From the NCBI RefSeq assembly GCF_036053395.1, contig NZ_CP107942.1, forward strand, positions 710,501-774,500: a DNA stretch of 64,000 bases, given 5' to 3'. The notes below the pieces were generated by a model. The model saw only the letters and a list, made by a program, of their open reading frames with translations, ran no database searches and was not told the DNA's origin. Positions 56,333-64,000 of this stretch are shown one piece after another. Within the stretch, counting starts at the first letter, position 1. Each line of letters begins with the position of its first letter. The position numbers and the translations under genes were made by a program. Origin of the DNA: Actinoplanes sp. NBC_00393. Lineage in GTDB: Bacteria > Actinomycetota > Actinomycetes > Mycobacteriales > Micromonosporaceae.

Positions 56333-57702
56333 GGCTCGTGATCGTCGGCGACACCCTGCTGGACCGGGACGTCCAGGGCAGCGTTCACCGGATCGCCCCG
56401 GACGCCCCGGCGCCGGTCCTCGACGAGGAGGAGGTCCACGAACGTCCGGGCGGCGCCGGCCTCGCCGCCCTGCTGGCGGCCGGCCACGGATACCAGGTCG
56501 CGCTGGTCACGGCACTCGCGGCCGACCCGGCCGGGGCCCGGCTGAGCGAGTTGCTCACGGCCGCGGGCATCGAGCTGTACGCCCTCCCGCTGCCCGGCGC
56601 CACCCCGGAGAAGATCCGCCTGCGCGCCGGCGGCCAGGTCCTGCTCCGCCTGGACCGCGGTGGTACGCCGCAGCCGCCGGGCGACGCTCCGCAGGCCGTC
56701 CTCGACGTGCTCCGCGACGCCACCGCGATCCTGGTCAGCGACTACGGCCGTGGCGTGGCCCGGCATCCCGCGCTGCGCGCCGCGATCGAGGAGTCGAAAG
56801 CGCCGGTGGTCTGGGACCCGCACCCGAACGGGCCGCCACCGGTGCCGAACGTGCGCCTGGTGACCCCGAACGAATCCGAGGCCAAGCGGCTGGCGGACGA
56901 CGCCGGCAACGGGTCCGGTCTGGCGGCGGCGCAGCGGGCCGGGCACCAGCTCCGGCAGCGGTGGCGGGCCGGCGCGGTGGTGGTGACCCGCGGTGCGCAG
57001 GGCGCGGTGCTCTGCCACTCCGGTCCGACTCCGCTGGTGATTCCGCCGCGGGAGGCCTCCGAGGGGGACACCTGCGGGGCGGGGGACCGGTTCGCGTCCG
57101 CGGCGGCGCTGGCCCTGGCCCGGGGCGCGCTGGTGTCCGAGGCGGTGCAGGAAGCGGTCGCGGTCGCCAGCGGGTTCGTGGCGGGTGGCGGGGTGCAGGC
57201 GGCTCTGGAACCGCGCCCGGCGCCCGCGGAGAAGCCGGGACGTGCCGGCGCCGACGAGGCCGGCCGCCTGGTCGCCGAGACCAGGGCCCGCGGCGGCACG
57301 GTCGTCGCCACCGGCGGCTGTTTCGACCTGCTGCACACCGGTCACCTGGCCACCCTGCGCGCCGCCCGCGCCCTCGGCGACTGCCTGATCGTCTGCCTGA
57401 ACAGCGACGACTCGGTGCGCCGGCTGAAGGGCCCGGACCGGCCGCTGACCGGCCAGGACGACCGGGCCCGCCTGCTCGCCGCCCTGGACTGCGTCGACGC
57501 CGTCGTGGTCTTCGACGAGCCGACACCCGAGGCGGTCCTGTCCTGGCTGCGCCCGGACGTGTGGGTGAAGGGCGGCGACTACGACTCGCTGCCGGAGACC
57601 GAGGTCGTCGAGCGCTGGGGCGGGCAGACCGTGATCGTGCCCTACCTGGACGGCCGTTCCACCACCAAGACCATCGCAGCAGCTAAATCGGGAGGTCAGT
57701 GA
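56329..57702 (+). CDS. hldE: Bifunctional heptose 7-phosphate kinase/heptose 1-phosphate adenylyltransferase
   Basis: 457 residues. N-terminal PfkB kinase (about 1-300) with RPGGAGLAALLAAG-type nucleoside fold and the anion-hole motif GDTCGAGDRF (catalytic Asp253), making D-glycero-D-manno-heptose 1,7-bisphosphate. C-terminal nucleotidyltransferase (about 320-457) with VVATGGCFDLLHTGHLATLR (His336-x-Gly-His339), adding AMP to give ADP-heptose. Length fits HldE. ATGA overlap with gmhA; its TGA abuts the SDR ATG. Confidence 0.93.
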   Translation: MRLVIVGDTLLDRDVQGSVHRIAPDAPAPVLDEEEVHERPGGAGLAALLAAGHGYQVALVTALAADPAGARLSELLTAAGIELYALPLPGATPEKIRLRAGGQVLLRLDRGGTPQPPGDAPQAVLDVLRDATAILVSDYGRGVARHPALRAAIEESKAPVVWDPHPNGPPPVPNVRLVTPNESEAKRLADDAGNGSGLAAAQRAGHQLRQRWRAGAVVVTRGAQGAVLCHSGPTPLVIPPREASEGDTCGAGDRFASAAALALARGALVSEAVQEAVAVASGFVAGGGVQAALEPRPAPAEKPGRAGADEAGRLVAETRARGGTVVATGGCFDLLHTGHLATLRAARALGDCLIVCLNSDDSVRRLKGPDRPLTGQDDRARLLAALDCVDAVVVFDEPTPEAVLSWLRPDVWVKGGDYDSLPETEVVERWGGQTVIVPYLDGRSTTKTIAAAKSGGQ

Positions 57703-58383
57703 ATGGACGCAGTGATCGTCACCGGAGGATCGAGCGGCCTCGGCGCCGCCGTCGTGGACGCGGTGATCAAGGAAGGTGGCCGTCCGCTGGTCATCGACCG
57801 GCAGTCCCCGAAGGACGGCGTCGAGTGGATCCAGTGCGACCTGGCCGACACCCGGGCCGCCGAGCGCGCCACCCGAGAACTCATCGAACGGGCCGGCGGG
57901 CGCATCGACGGCGTGGTCACCGCGGCCGGCATGGACGTGCCCGGCACCCTCGCCGACATCCCCGGCGAGACCTGGGACCGGATCGTCACGATCGACCTGC
58001 TCGCCACCGCCGCGGTGATCCGCGCCGCGCTGCCGGCGCTGAAGCAGTCCCACGGCGGGGTGGTCACCATCTCCTCGACGCTGGGCATCAAGGCGGTCTC
58101 GGACGCCACCGCGTACTGCGCCGCGAAGTTCGGCGTGGTCGGCTTCACCCGGGCGCTCGCCGCCGAACTCGCCGGCGAGGTCAACGTGACGCTGCTGATC
58201 CCCGGCGGCATGCGCACGAAGTTCTTCGACGAGCGCGACGCCAAGTACAAGCCGGGACCGGACGCCATCCTCAATGACCCGGCCAACGTGGCCGCCGCTG
58301 TGCTCTTCGCGCTCAACCAGCCCGCCGGCTGCGCGGTCCGGGAACTGGTCGTGGCGGCGGAGACGGAGAGCTCGTACCCGTGA
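57703..58383 (+). CDS. Short-chain dehydrogenase/reductase in the heptose operon
   Basis: 226 residues, classical SDR. VIVTGGSSGLGAAVVDAV binds NAD(P); the catalytic residues are in ISSTLGIK (Ser) and SDATAYCAAKFG (Tyr, Lys). It is too short and of the wrong subgroup to be HldD, the ADP-heptose 6-epimerase, which is an extended SDR of about 310 residues. Since no HldD is present, the D,D-heptose may be used directly; this SDR may oxidise or reduce a sugar or other intermediate. Its start directly follows the HldE stop. Confidence 0.88.
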   Translation: MDAVIVTGGSSGLGAAVVDAVIKEGGRPLVIDRQSPKDGVEWIQCDLADTRAAERATRELIERAGGRIDGVVTAAGMDVPGTLADIPGETWDRIVTIDLLATAAVIRAALPALKQSHGGVVTISSTLGIKAVSDATAYCAAKFGVVGFTRALAAELAGEVNVTLLIPGGMRTKFFDERDAKYKPGPDAILNDPANVAAAVLFALNQPAGCAVRELVVAAETESSYP

Positions 58384-59306
58384 TCCTCGTCCTGCGCGCG
58401 CTCGGCGTGGGAGACCTGGCGACCGCGGTGCCCGCCCTGCGCGGGCTCCGCGCCGCCTTCCCCGGCGAGACGCTGAGCCTGGCCGCCCCCACCTGGCTCA
58501 CCCCGCTCATCGAGACGATCGGGGGCATCGACCGGATCATCCCGGCCCGCGAGCTGGAGCCGCTGGACGCCCCGGCCGGGCCGCGGCTCGCGATCAACCT
58601 GCACGGCTCCGGTCCGGAGTCGCACCGGCGTTTACAGGCGCTGCGGCCGGGGACACTGTGGGCGTTCGCCAGCCGCCCGGCCGGGCACGACGACGGCCCC
58701 GGCTGGCACGACGACGAGCACGAGGTGCGCCGCTGGTGCCGGCTGGTCCGCTACTACGGCGTCGACTGTTCCGAGCAGGACCTCGACCTCGCCGTCCCCC
58801 CGGAGGAGGTGCCGCAGGGCGTGACGATCATCCATCCCGGCGCGAAGTCGCCGGCGCGCCGCTGGCCGGTGGCCCGCTTCGCGGACGTCGCGCGGCGGTT
58901 GCGGTCCGCAGGCCACCGCGTGGTGATCACCGGTTCCGACGCAGAGCACGATCTATGCGTACGCGTAGCCGAACTCGCCGGTCTCGAGAAGTCGGCTGTC
59001 CCGCGTACCGGGCTGGGTGAGCTGGCCGCCCTGGTGGCCGGCGCGCGCCTGGTGATCAGCGGCGATACCGGGATCGCGCATCTGGCGACCGCCTACCGGA
59101 CCCCGTCCGTGGCGCTGTTCGGTCCGGTCTCGCCGCAGCGCTGGGGCCCGCCCGCGGACCGCCCCTGGCACCGGGCGATCTGGCACGGCACCCGCAACGA
59201 GCGGGGTGACCTGCCCGGCCCGGTGCATCCCGCCCTGCTCGCCGTCACCGGGGACGAGGTCCTCGCCGCTGCGGAAACGGTGTGTCATGCGGCTGCGGCG
59301 CAGTGA
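58380..59306 (+). CDS. GT9-family (heptosyltransferase-like) glycosyltransferase
   Basis: 308 residues. LRALGVGDLATAVPALRGLR, IIHPGAKSPARRWPVARFAD and ISGDTGIAHLATAYRTPSVA are GT9 motifs, and the family's Asp near the N-terminus (GVGDL) is present. With the GT9 domain of the GmhB fusion, there are two heptosyltransferase-type activities in the operon. GTG start overlaps the SDR stop; its end overlaps the topoisomerase gene by 20 bp. Confidence 0.92.
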   Translation: MILVLRALGVGDLATAVPALRGLRAAFPGETLSLAAPTWLTPLIETIGGIDRIIPARELEPLDAPAGPRLAINLHGSGPESHRRLQALRPGTLWAFASRPAGHDDGPGWHDDEHEVRRWCRLVRYYGVDCSEQDLDLAVPPEEVPQGVTIIHPGAKSPARRWPVARFADVARRLRSAGHRVVITGSDAEHDLCVRVAELAGLEKSAVPRTGLGELAALVAGARLVISGDTGIAHLATAYRTPSVALFGPVSPQRWGPPADRPWHRAIWHGTRNERGDLPGPVHPALLAVTGDEVLAAAETVCHAAAAQ

Positions 59307-60252
59307 CCCCGGCAAGCCGGGCCTCGGCCGGCGCCGGTCCGGGAAGGGGTTCACCTACCTGGACCGGGACGGCTCGGTGCTCCGCGACGAGGAGACCGTC
59401 GAGCGGATCAAGAGCCTGGTCATCCCGCCGGCCTGGAAGGACGTGTGGATCTCGCCGGAGCCGCGCGGGCACATCCAGGCCATCGGGATCGACGACGCCG
59501 GGCGCAAGCAGTACCTCTACCACCCGGCGTGGCGCGAGCAGCAGGACCGGGCGAAGTTCGACCACGCTCTCGAGGTGGCGTCGCGGCTGCCGGAGGTGCG
59601 TGACCGGCTCTGCGCCGACCTCACCGGCCGCGGGCTGAGCCGGGAACGGGTGCTCGCCGCCATCGTCCGGCTGCTCGACATGGGCATGTTCCGGGTCGGC
59701 GGGGAGGAGTCGGCAGCGCGCGAGGAGGACCCGTCGTTCGGGCTGTCCACGTTGCGGCCGGAACATCTGCGCGGCAAGGGCGGGTGTGTGCTGCTGGAGT
59801 TCACCGGCAAGTCGGGGGTGTCGCACTCGGCCACGGTCGGCGACGGCGAGGTGTGCGCGGTGCTGCGTGACCTGAAGCGCCGGCGCCGGGGCGCGGACCG
59901 GCTGTTCGCGTACTGGGACCCGGCACGCAGGCGCTGGCAGGAGATCCGGGCCGAGGCGATCAACGAGTATCTGCGGGAGATCAGCGGCGAGCAGATGACC
60001 GCGAAGGACTTCCGTACCTGGCACGGCACGGTGAAGGCCGCCTCGGCCCTGGCCGAGGCGGGTCCGCAGCCGACGAAGGCCAAACGCAAGAAGGCGGTCG
60101 CGCAGGCCTCGCGAGAGGTGGCTGAGCTGCTGGGGAACACGCCGACGGTGGCCAGGAACTCCTACATCGACCCGCGCGTGATCGAACACTACGAGGAGGG
60201 CAAGGTGGCCTCCGGCGAGGAGGAAGTGCTCGACCTGCTCACCGACGACTGA
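59287..60252 (+). CDS. DNA topoisomerase IB (poxvirus-type)
   Basis: 321 residues. Relaxes supercoils by a 3'-phosphotyrosine intermediate. IPPAWKDVWISPEPRGHIQA and QYLYHPAWREQQDRAKFD are in the N-terminal domain; RVLAAIVRLLDMGMFRVGGE, LEFTGKSGVSHS, FRTWHGTVKA and VARNSYIDPRVIE contain the catalytic Arg/Lys/His and Tyr293. Its last 60 residues are not shared with the shorter forms. ATG at 59287 overlaps the GT9 gene, so it may be co-transcribed with the glycan operon although unrelated in function. Confidence 0.93.
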   Translation: MRLRRSDPGKPGLGRRRSGKGFTYLDRDGSVLRDEETVERIKSLVIPPAWKDVWISPEPRGHIQAIGIDDAGRKQYLYHPAWREQQDRAKFDHALEVASRLPEVRDRLCADLTGRGLSRERVLAAIVRLLDMGMFRVGGEESAAREEDPSFGLSTLRPEHLRGKGGCVLLEFTGKSGVSHSATVGDGEVCAVLRDLKRRRRGADRLFAYWDPARRRWQEIRAEAINEYLREISGEQMTAKDFRTWHGTVKAASALAEAGPQPTKAKRKKAVAQASREVAELLGNTPTVARNSYIDPRVIEHYEEGKVASGEEEVLDLLTDD

Positions 60253-60271
60253 CAAGAATTTCCGGTGGGTC

Positions 60272-60297
60272 TGTCGATCGGGGCGGCTCCCGTTCGT
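60272..60297 (+). promoter_or_regulatory. Candidate ECF42 promoter
   Basis: TGTCGA at 60272-60277 matches the -35 sequence reported for ECF42 promoters, and 17 bases later CGT (60295-60297) resembles the reported -10 CG-T/A-C. It lies 44 bases before the YciI start, suggesting autoregulation of the yciI-sigma pair. Confidence 0.5.
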
Positions 60298-60340
60298 ACA
60301 GAGGTGAGCCGGTACCTTACCGGCCCGGAAGGAGCCCACC

Positions 60341-60685
60341 ATGCGCCAGTACCTGATCAGCCTCTACCAGCCCGGCGGCGACCCGCCGGCCCCGGAGATC
60401 CTCGAGCCGATCATGGCCGGTCTCGCCTCGCTGCGCGCCGAGATGGAAGCCGCCGGCGCCTGGGTGTACGAGGCCGGCCTGCACCCGCCGTCCGCGGCGA
60501 CCGTGGTCCGCGACCGCGACGGCGAAGCGGTGCTCACCGACGGCCCGTTCACCGAGGGCAAGGAACACCTCGGCGGCTTCACCATCATCCGGGCCGCCGA
60601 CCTGGACGGCGCCCTGGCCTGGGCGCACCGGTTCGCGGCCGTCACCACGCTGCCCATCGAAGTGCGGCCGCTGGCCTTCGGATGA
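60341..60685 (+). CDS. YciI/DGPF family protein
   Basis: 114 residues. [20 protein letters not shown] and [20 protein letters not shown] (the DGPF motif) are typical. The family is co-transcribed with ECF42 sigma factors in many actinomycetes and its role is unclear; dimeric ferredoxin-like fold. AAGGAG precedes the ATG. Its stop overlaps the sigma factor start (ATGA). Confidence 0.93.
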   Translation: MRQYLISLYQPGGDPPAPEILEPIMAGLASLRAEMEAAGAWVYEAGLHPPSAATVVRDRDGEAVLTDGPFTEGKEHLGGFTIIRAADLDGALAWAHRFAAVTTLPIEVRPLAFG

Positions 60686-61851
60686 CCGACGTCGAGGCCG
60701 CCTTCCGCTCCGGGTACGGGCGGGCGGTGGCGATCCTGATCGGCCACTTCGGTGACATCGAACTGGCCGAGGACGCGGTGCAGGACGCCTTCCTGGTCGC
60801 CCTGCGCACCTGGCCGGAGCGCGGCATCCCGCCGAGCCCGGCCGGGTGGATCGTCACCACCGCCCGCAACCGCGCGGTCGACCACCTGCGCCGGGAGGCG
60901 GCCCGGCAGGCCAAGCACGCCCTCCTTCAGCCGGAACCGTCGTCGCCGGACCCGGTCGACGACCGGCTGCGGCTGATCTTCACCTGCTGTCACCCGGCCC
61001 TCGCGCCGTCGGTCCGGGTGGCGCTGACCCTGCGCCTGCTCGGCGGCCTCACCACGCCCGAGATCGCCGCCGCGTTCCTGATCCCGGAGCCCACGCTGGC
61101 GCAGCGCCTGGTCCGCGCCAAGGCGAAGATCCGCGACGCCGGCATCCCGTACCGCGTCCCCGACGACACCGAACTCCCGGAACGCCTGCCGGCCGTCCTC
61201 GCCGTCCTCTACCTGATCTTCAACGAGGGCCGCCTGGACCGCCCGGCCCTGACCGCCGAGGCCATCCGCCTGACCCGCATGCTCGCCGGCCTGATGCCGG
61301 ACGAACCCGAGGTCCTCGGTCTGCTCGCCCTGATGCTGCTGGTCGAAGCCCGCCGCCCGGCCCGCACCACACCCACCGGTGACCTGATCCTGCTCGCCGA
61401 CCAGGACCGGACGCTCTGGAACCACGCCCCGATCGCCGAGGCCCGCCACCTGGTCTCCCAATGCCTGCGCCGCAACCACCCCGGCCCGTACCAACTGCAG
61501 GCCGCGATCAACGTCGTGCACGCCGAGGCCCGGTCGGCAGCCGACACGGACTGGCCGCAGATCCTCACCCTGTACGACCACCTGATCGCGCTGGCCGGCA
61601 CCCCGGTGATCCGCCTGCACCGCGCCGTGGCCCTGGCCGAGGTGAAGGGCCCCGCCCCGGCGCTGGCCGAGGTCGAAGCCCTACCGGGCCTGGCCGGCCA
61701 CCACGTCTTCCACGCGGTCCGAGCCGACCTGCTCCGCCGCCTGAACCGCCCCGTCGAGGCCGCGACCGCCTACCGCACAGCCGCCGGCCTGACCCCCGAC
61801 GACGCCGAACGCCGCTTCCTGCTCAGTCGCGTGCCGCCGGCCGGCGGTTGA
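60682..61851 (+). CDS. ECF42-type sigma factor with C-terminal extension
   Basis: 389 residues. Region 2 ([20 protein letters not shown], then [16 protein letters not shown]) and region 4 ([20 protein letters not shown], then [18 protein letters not shown]) form the RNA polymerase and promoter binding parts, in the first 170 residues. A long helical, TPR-like extension (DUF6596-type, about 175-389) replaces an anti-sigma factor. [11 protein letters not shown] and [10 protein letters not shown] are conserved ECF42 C-terminal segments. No separate anti-sigma gene is visible. Its last 29 bases overlap the convergent nuclease gene. Confidence 0.93.
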   Translation: MTDVEAAFRSGYGRAVAILIGHFGDIELAEDAVQDAFLVALRTWPERGIPPSPAGWIVTTARNRAVDHLRREAARQAKHALLQPEPSSPDPVDDRLRLIFTCCHPALAPSVRVALTLRLLGGLTTPEIAAAFLIPEPTLAQRLVRAKAKIRDAGIPYRVPDDTELPERLPAVLAVLYLIFNEGRLDRPALTAEAIRLTRMLAGLMPDEPEVLGLLALMLLVEARRPARTTPTGDLILLADQDRTLWNHAPIAEARHLVSQCLRRNHPGPYQLQAAINVVHAEARSAADTDWPQILTLYDHLIALAGTPVIRLHRAVALAEVKGPAPALAEVEALPGLAGHHVFHAVRADLLRRLNRPVEAATAYRTAAGLTPDDAERRFLLSRVPPAGG

Positions 61852-62386
61852 GCACCGCCTGAAAGATCTGCGCGAGCTCGGCCGCGTCCTCACCCGCATG
61901 ATGCGTGTGCGGCACTCCGGTCAGGCCGAGCTCGTGCTTGATCTTCCCTTTCCGCGTATCCACCCACTCGCTGCCGGTCACACCCATCCAGTAGCTGCGC
62001 AGGTCGACCCCGGACCCGGTCGACCCGAACGGGCTGTGCCCCACGAACCGCACGAAATACCAGTGCACGAACATCCCGTCCCACACCGCCGGCGCCGCCA
62101 GGAACACCGGCCGCCCGATCTTCCGGAGCCCGTTCACCCATTTCGCGGCCGCCGCCATCGCCTGCTCCGGCGCGGGCGCCTCCCGCACCAGCCGGTCCCG
62201 GTCCAGCCCGGACACGGCGAGGGCCTGCGGCACGTACTCCTCGGAGATCGGCTTCAGCTCGGTGTAGAACGTGAGGTCAGGCCGCCCGGCCACCGCCATC
62301 CCGAGCGAAATCATGCTGTACGGCCCGGGAATCGGCCCGTCCGCCTCCACATCGACCGCCACGTACAGCTCCGGAAGCTTCGTCAC
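61823..62386 (-). CDS. DEDDh 3'-5' exonuclease-like protein
   Basis: 187 residues with the RNase H-like exonuclease fold. [20 protein letters not shown] carries Asp and Glu of the DEDDh set; [20 protein letters not shown] and [16 protein letters not shown] supply the second Asp region and the final His and Asp. Substrate (RNA or DNA end) unknown. GTG start at 62386 lies 15 bases downstream of the stop of the putative immunity gene on the same strand, so it may be in one transcript with the toxin operon. Confidence 0.85.
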   Translation of the reverse strand: MTKLPELYVAVDVEADGPIPGPYSMISLGMAVAGRPDLTFYTELKPISEEYVPQALAVSGLDRDRLVREAPAPEQAMAAAAKWVNGLRKIGRPVFLAAPAVWDGMFVHWYFVRFVGHSPFGSTGSGVDLRSYWMGVTGSEWVDTRKGKIKHELGLTGVPHTHHAGEDAAELAQIFQAVLNRRPAARD

Positions 62387-62401
62387 TGCGGCAGCATAGA
62401 A

Positions 62402-62743
62402 CTACAGGCGGTCCTCGAAGTTGGCGCACACCTCGGCCCGGCTGCCTGCGGCTTGGAAGTGCCGCAGCAGGTCGCGAGCCAATTGCACCTGGTGATCCTC
62501 CTCAACAGCGGTGAGCGGCGTGAGTTCGATCCGCCACCTGAAGTGGAGATAGCCGTTCTCCGGGTCCGACGCCTGCTTCTCGTCTGCGTCGTCGTTGGGC
62601 CAGACTTCCAGCCAGTTACCGCGAATATGGCCGGAGTTCTCTTTTCGCCGGTCCATCTCCGGGAAACCTGCAAGCAGTTCGTCAACGAGCCGGGACCGTT
62701 CCGTCGCACTGTCGACCATCAGCAGGAACTGATTATCGTCCAC
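62402..62743 (-). CDS. Putative immunity protein
   Basis: 113 residues with no membrane helix: LLMVDSATERSRLVDELLAG, WLEVWPNDDADEKQASDPEN, GYLHFRWRIELTPL. Related small proteins are common in actinomycetes without a known role. Its start lies 12 bases after the toxin stop in the order toxin then immunity, which is the only reason to call it immunity; it is acidic, as most immunity proteins are. Confidence 0.6.
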   Translation of the reverse strand: MDDNQFLLMVDSATERSRLVDELLAGFPEMDRRKENSGHIRGNWLEVWPNDDADEKQASDPENGYLHFRWRIELTPLTAVEEDHQVQLARDLLRHFQAAGSRAEVCANFEDRL

Positions 62744-62755
62744 CTCGTCGGCTCC

Positions 62756-63322
62756 TCAAGCTAGGGGGCGGAACGGTCCGGTGTCGAGCTTACCGCCCTT
62801 CCGGAGCACCGAGAACTGAACAGGGTGCGGGGATTCGGGATCGAGAAGGTCATGGCGCAGGCGCTGAAATTCGGGACCCAGGTCGAAACTGGACAGCTGC
62901 CCGTTTCCGTTGATGCGACGCAACATGGAGTTACGGAGTTTGGTGCCGGGTCGAGCCCGGGCCAATGCCTTCTCCGAGAGCTCGAAAAAGGTGCGATCGT
63001 TCACTCGCAAAGCCACATCGATATCGGACTTGGGGTGTGCCGTGCCGCGAACTCGGCTCCCGTGCACCACCAGTTCCCCATCGGGTAGTCCGGCATGTCG
63101 CTGCAACTGGCGGGCTCCACGCGCGAACCGGGCGAATTGCCGCTCCGTGAACCCCTTCGGGATTCCGGAAACCACCGAAGCGCCCTGCCGTGCTGCGCTG
63201 CGGCCCGCGCCGGCCGCAGCACCCTTTGCCGTGATCTCGGCAGCCGGTGCACCGAATTGCTTAGCCGCCAGCCGGGCGATGACGCCGGCTGCCGCGCTGA
63301 CAGGTTTCGCTCCCTTAGCCAA
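62756..63322 (-). CDS. Nucleotidyltransferase-fold toxin of a type VII-like polymorphic toxin system
   Basis: 188 residues. The first about 60 residues are Ala/Gly/Lys-rich linker, followed by a nucleotidyltransferase core: VVHGSRVRGTAHPKSDIDVA (Gly88-Ser89, Asp100-x-Asp102), then FFELSEKALARARPG and a helical end. Such domains add a nucleotide to a protein or RNA, and they occur as C-terminal toxins in secreted polymorphic proteins. A TTG start overlaps the stop of the WXG100-like gene by 8 bp; this may be translational coupling or a frameshift in a gene that was once continuous. Confidence 0.75.
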   Translation of the reverse strand: MAKGAKPVSAAAGVIARLAAKQFGAPAAEITAKGAAAGAGRSAARQGASVVSGIPKGFTERQFARFARGARQLQRHAGLPDGELVVHGSRVRGTAHPKSDIDVALRVNDRTFFELSEKALARARPGTKLRNSMLRRINGNGQLSSFDLGPEFQRLRHDLLDPESPHPVQFSVLRKGGKLDTGPFRPLA

Positions 63323-63806
63323 GAACGGCCTCCGTCGCCTGGTTGACGAGGAAATTGATCGCGACGTTGGTCAGTTGCTTGAAGACCGGGATCTCGAGCA
63401 GGGAGGCCCCGAGTGTCGGCGCGGCCGTCGCGATCGCCTGGATTATCTGTGCGGCCAGGAGAGTCAACTGCACGATGACATTGATCTTGAGGGCGAGGAC
63501 TACGCCGGCGCAGACCGTGAGGCCGCCGGCCACGGCAGTCGCGCCTGCGCTGCCCCGAGCCAGCACCGCGGCACCGCTGTCATCCGCCTGCCACGAGTTG
63601 AGGAAGGCCTCGATCGATTTCGCCGTGTGATCGTTGGCCACCTGCCGTGCGATCGCCGTTGCATCCTGGTGCAGGTCGTCGATGAGCGTGGCGAGGCGGG
63701 TCCACTCCTGGCCGAGACTCATCAACTGGTCCTCGTCAGATTCCGGCCACGAATAGCCGAGTTCGTTGAGAAGCTTCGCCAGTTCTCCGGGTAGTTGGAT
63801 GCTCAT
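63315..63806 (-). CDS. WXG100-like leader protein
   Basis: 163 residues. The N-terminal helical hairpin (ELAKLLNELGYSWPESDEDQ, LMSLGQEWTRLATLIDDLHQ, AIEAFLNSWQADDSGAAVLA) has the shape and the conserved W of type VII secretion substrates. A hydrophobic part follows (TVCAGVVLALKINVIVQLTL, then AAQIIQAI). It would normally carry the toxin as its C-terminal domain; here the toxin is a separate, overlapping frame. The next upstream gene ends within its start (ATGA). Confidence 0.75.
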   Translation of the reverse strand: MSIQLPGELAKLLNELGYSWPESDEDQLMSLGQEWTRLATLIDDLHQDATAIARQVANDHTAKSIEAFLNSWQADDSGAAVLARGSAGATAVAGGLTVCAGVVLALKINVIVQLTLLAAQIIQAIATAAPTLGASLLEIPVFKQLTNVAINFLVNQATEAVLG

Positions 63807-64000
63807 TCCTGGCCTCCACCGCCCGCTCGGGTGATGCTCTCGGCGCTATCGCGGTCCGTGTTCTCAAAGTCGTCCGCGACGATGCGCAGCGCATCGGCGA
63901 ATGCCGTGAAACTGGCGCTCACCGAGGTATATGCCGACTCGGCGGTGTCGAGTGCCGCCTGATAAGAGGCGCCGATGAGAGAGCCGATCGGGTCTGTTCC
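63803..64000 (-). CDS. C-terminal part of an EspC-like type VII-associated protein (cut by window edge)
   Basis: 66 codons are visible: GTDPIGSLIGASYQAALDTA, then FTAFADALRIVADDFENTDR and a Gly-rich end. The helix with 'AL-x-x-VADDFE' is typical of the small EspC-like secretion-associated proteins. Its stop overlaps the start of the WXG100-like gene, so it belongs to the same operon. The start lies beyond the window. Confidence 0.65.
   Translation of the reverse strand, partial: GTDPIGSLIGASYQAALDTAESAYTSVSASFTAFADALRIVADDFENTDRDSAESITRAGGGGQE

Noticed and set aside
57703..58383. HldD epimerase
   Set aside because: Too short and of the classical, not extended, SDR type.

Overview
This window is high-GC DNA with frequent GTG and TTG starts, dense short-spaced operons, F420-type luciferase-like oxidoreductases, an ECF sigma factor with a C-terminal extension and a type VII secretion-like toxin operon. 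That points to a filamentous actinomycete. My best guess is Micromonosporaceae, for example an Actinoplanes relative; this is an inference from gene content, with no marker gene to prove it. No rRNA or tRNA gene and no CRISPR array was seen.

Layout. 0-3 kb: pyruvate phosphate dikinase behind a 45-nt hairpin. 3-12.4 kb: a very large STAND-like P-loop ATPase, a VOC protein, a YceI protein and a RecQ helicase, separated and interrupted by short tandem repeats. 12.4-14.4 kb: a PAS/PP2C/HATPase/STAS regulator. 14.4-22.1 kb: an unusual set of genes that includes a lone GTP cyclohydrolase II, a RibD C-domain reductase, a flippase-like membrane protein, a methyltransferase, a GT4 glycosyltransferase, a pterin-synthase-fold protein lacking key residues, a BchC-like dehydrogenase and a CDP-alcohol phosphatidyltransferase. 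It reads like an uncharacterised pathway joining a GTP-derived product to a glycosylated lipid. 22.2-23.8 kb: an intact IS982-like element sitting exactly between two convergent stop codons.

23.8-36.8 kb: housekeeping and accessory genes (nuclease-fold protein, hydrolases, HtpG, PfkB kinase with a coupled small membrane protein, MFS/TetR pairs, an SDR with its own TetR and operators, a secreted tripeptidyl-peptidase-like hydrolase, a broken gluconate permease). 36.8-44.2 kb: a secreted beta-propeller/LamG protein, an MFS/TetR pair with clear operators, a FolP2-type dihydropteroate synthase paralogue and a three-gene envelope-stress-like operon. 44.2-49.0 kb: an F420 oxidoreductase with a GT2, a small membrane protein, a deletion scar joining a nucleotidyltransferase to a DinB remnant, and an aldehyde dehydrogenase.

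49.2-59.3 kb is the most coherent system: nine co-directional genes, nearly all with start/stop overlaps, encoding a carbamoyltransferase, several glycosyltransferases, and a complete route from sedoheptulose 7-phosphate to ADP-D-glycero-manno-heptose (GmhA, HldE, and GmhB fused to a GT9 heptosyltransferase), with no HldD epimerase. It should make and transfer a heptose-containing, probably carbamoylated glycan in a bacterium not expected to have lipopolysaccharide. 59.3-62.4 kb: topoisomerase IB, an ECF42-type sigma factor with its DGPF partner and a candidate autoregulated promoter, and a DEDDh nuclease. 62.4-64 kb: the end of a type VII-like polymorphic toxin operon (EspC-like tail, WXG100-like leader, nucleotidyltransferase-fold toxin, putative immunity protein), cut by the window edge.

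A recurring theme is short tandem repeats, both between genes (13 bp x9, 41 bp x3, 15 bp x4, 23 bp x3) and in frame inside genes (STAND ATPase, RecQ, GT2, GmhB-GT9).
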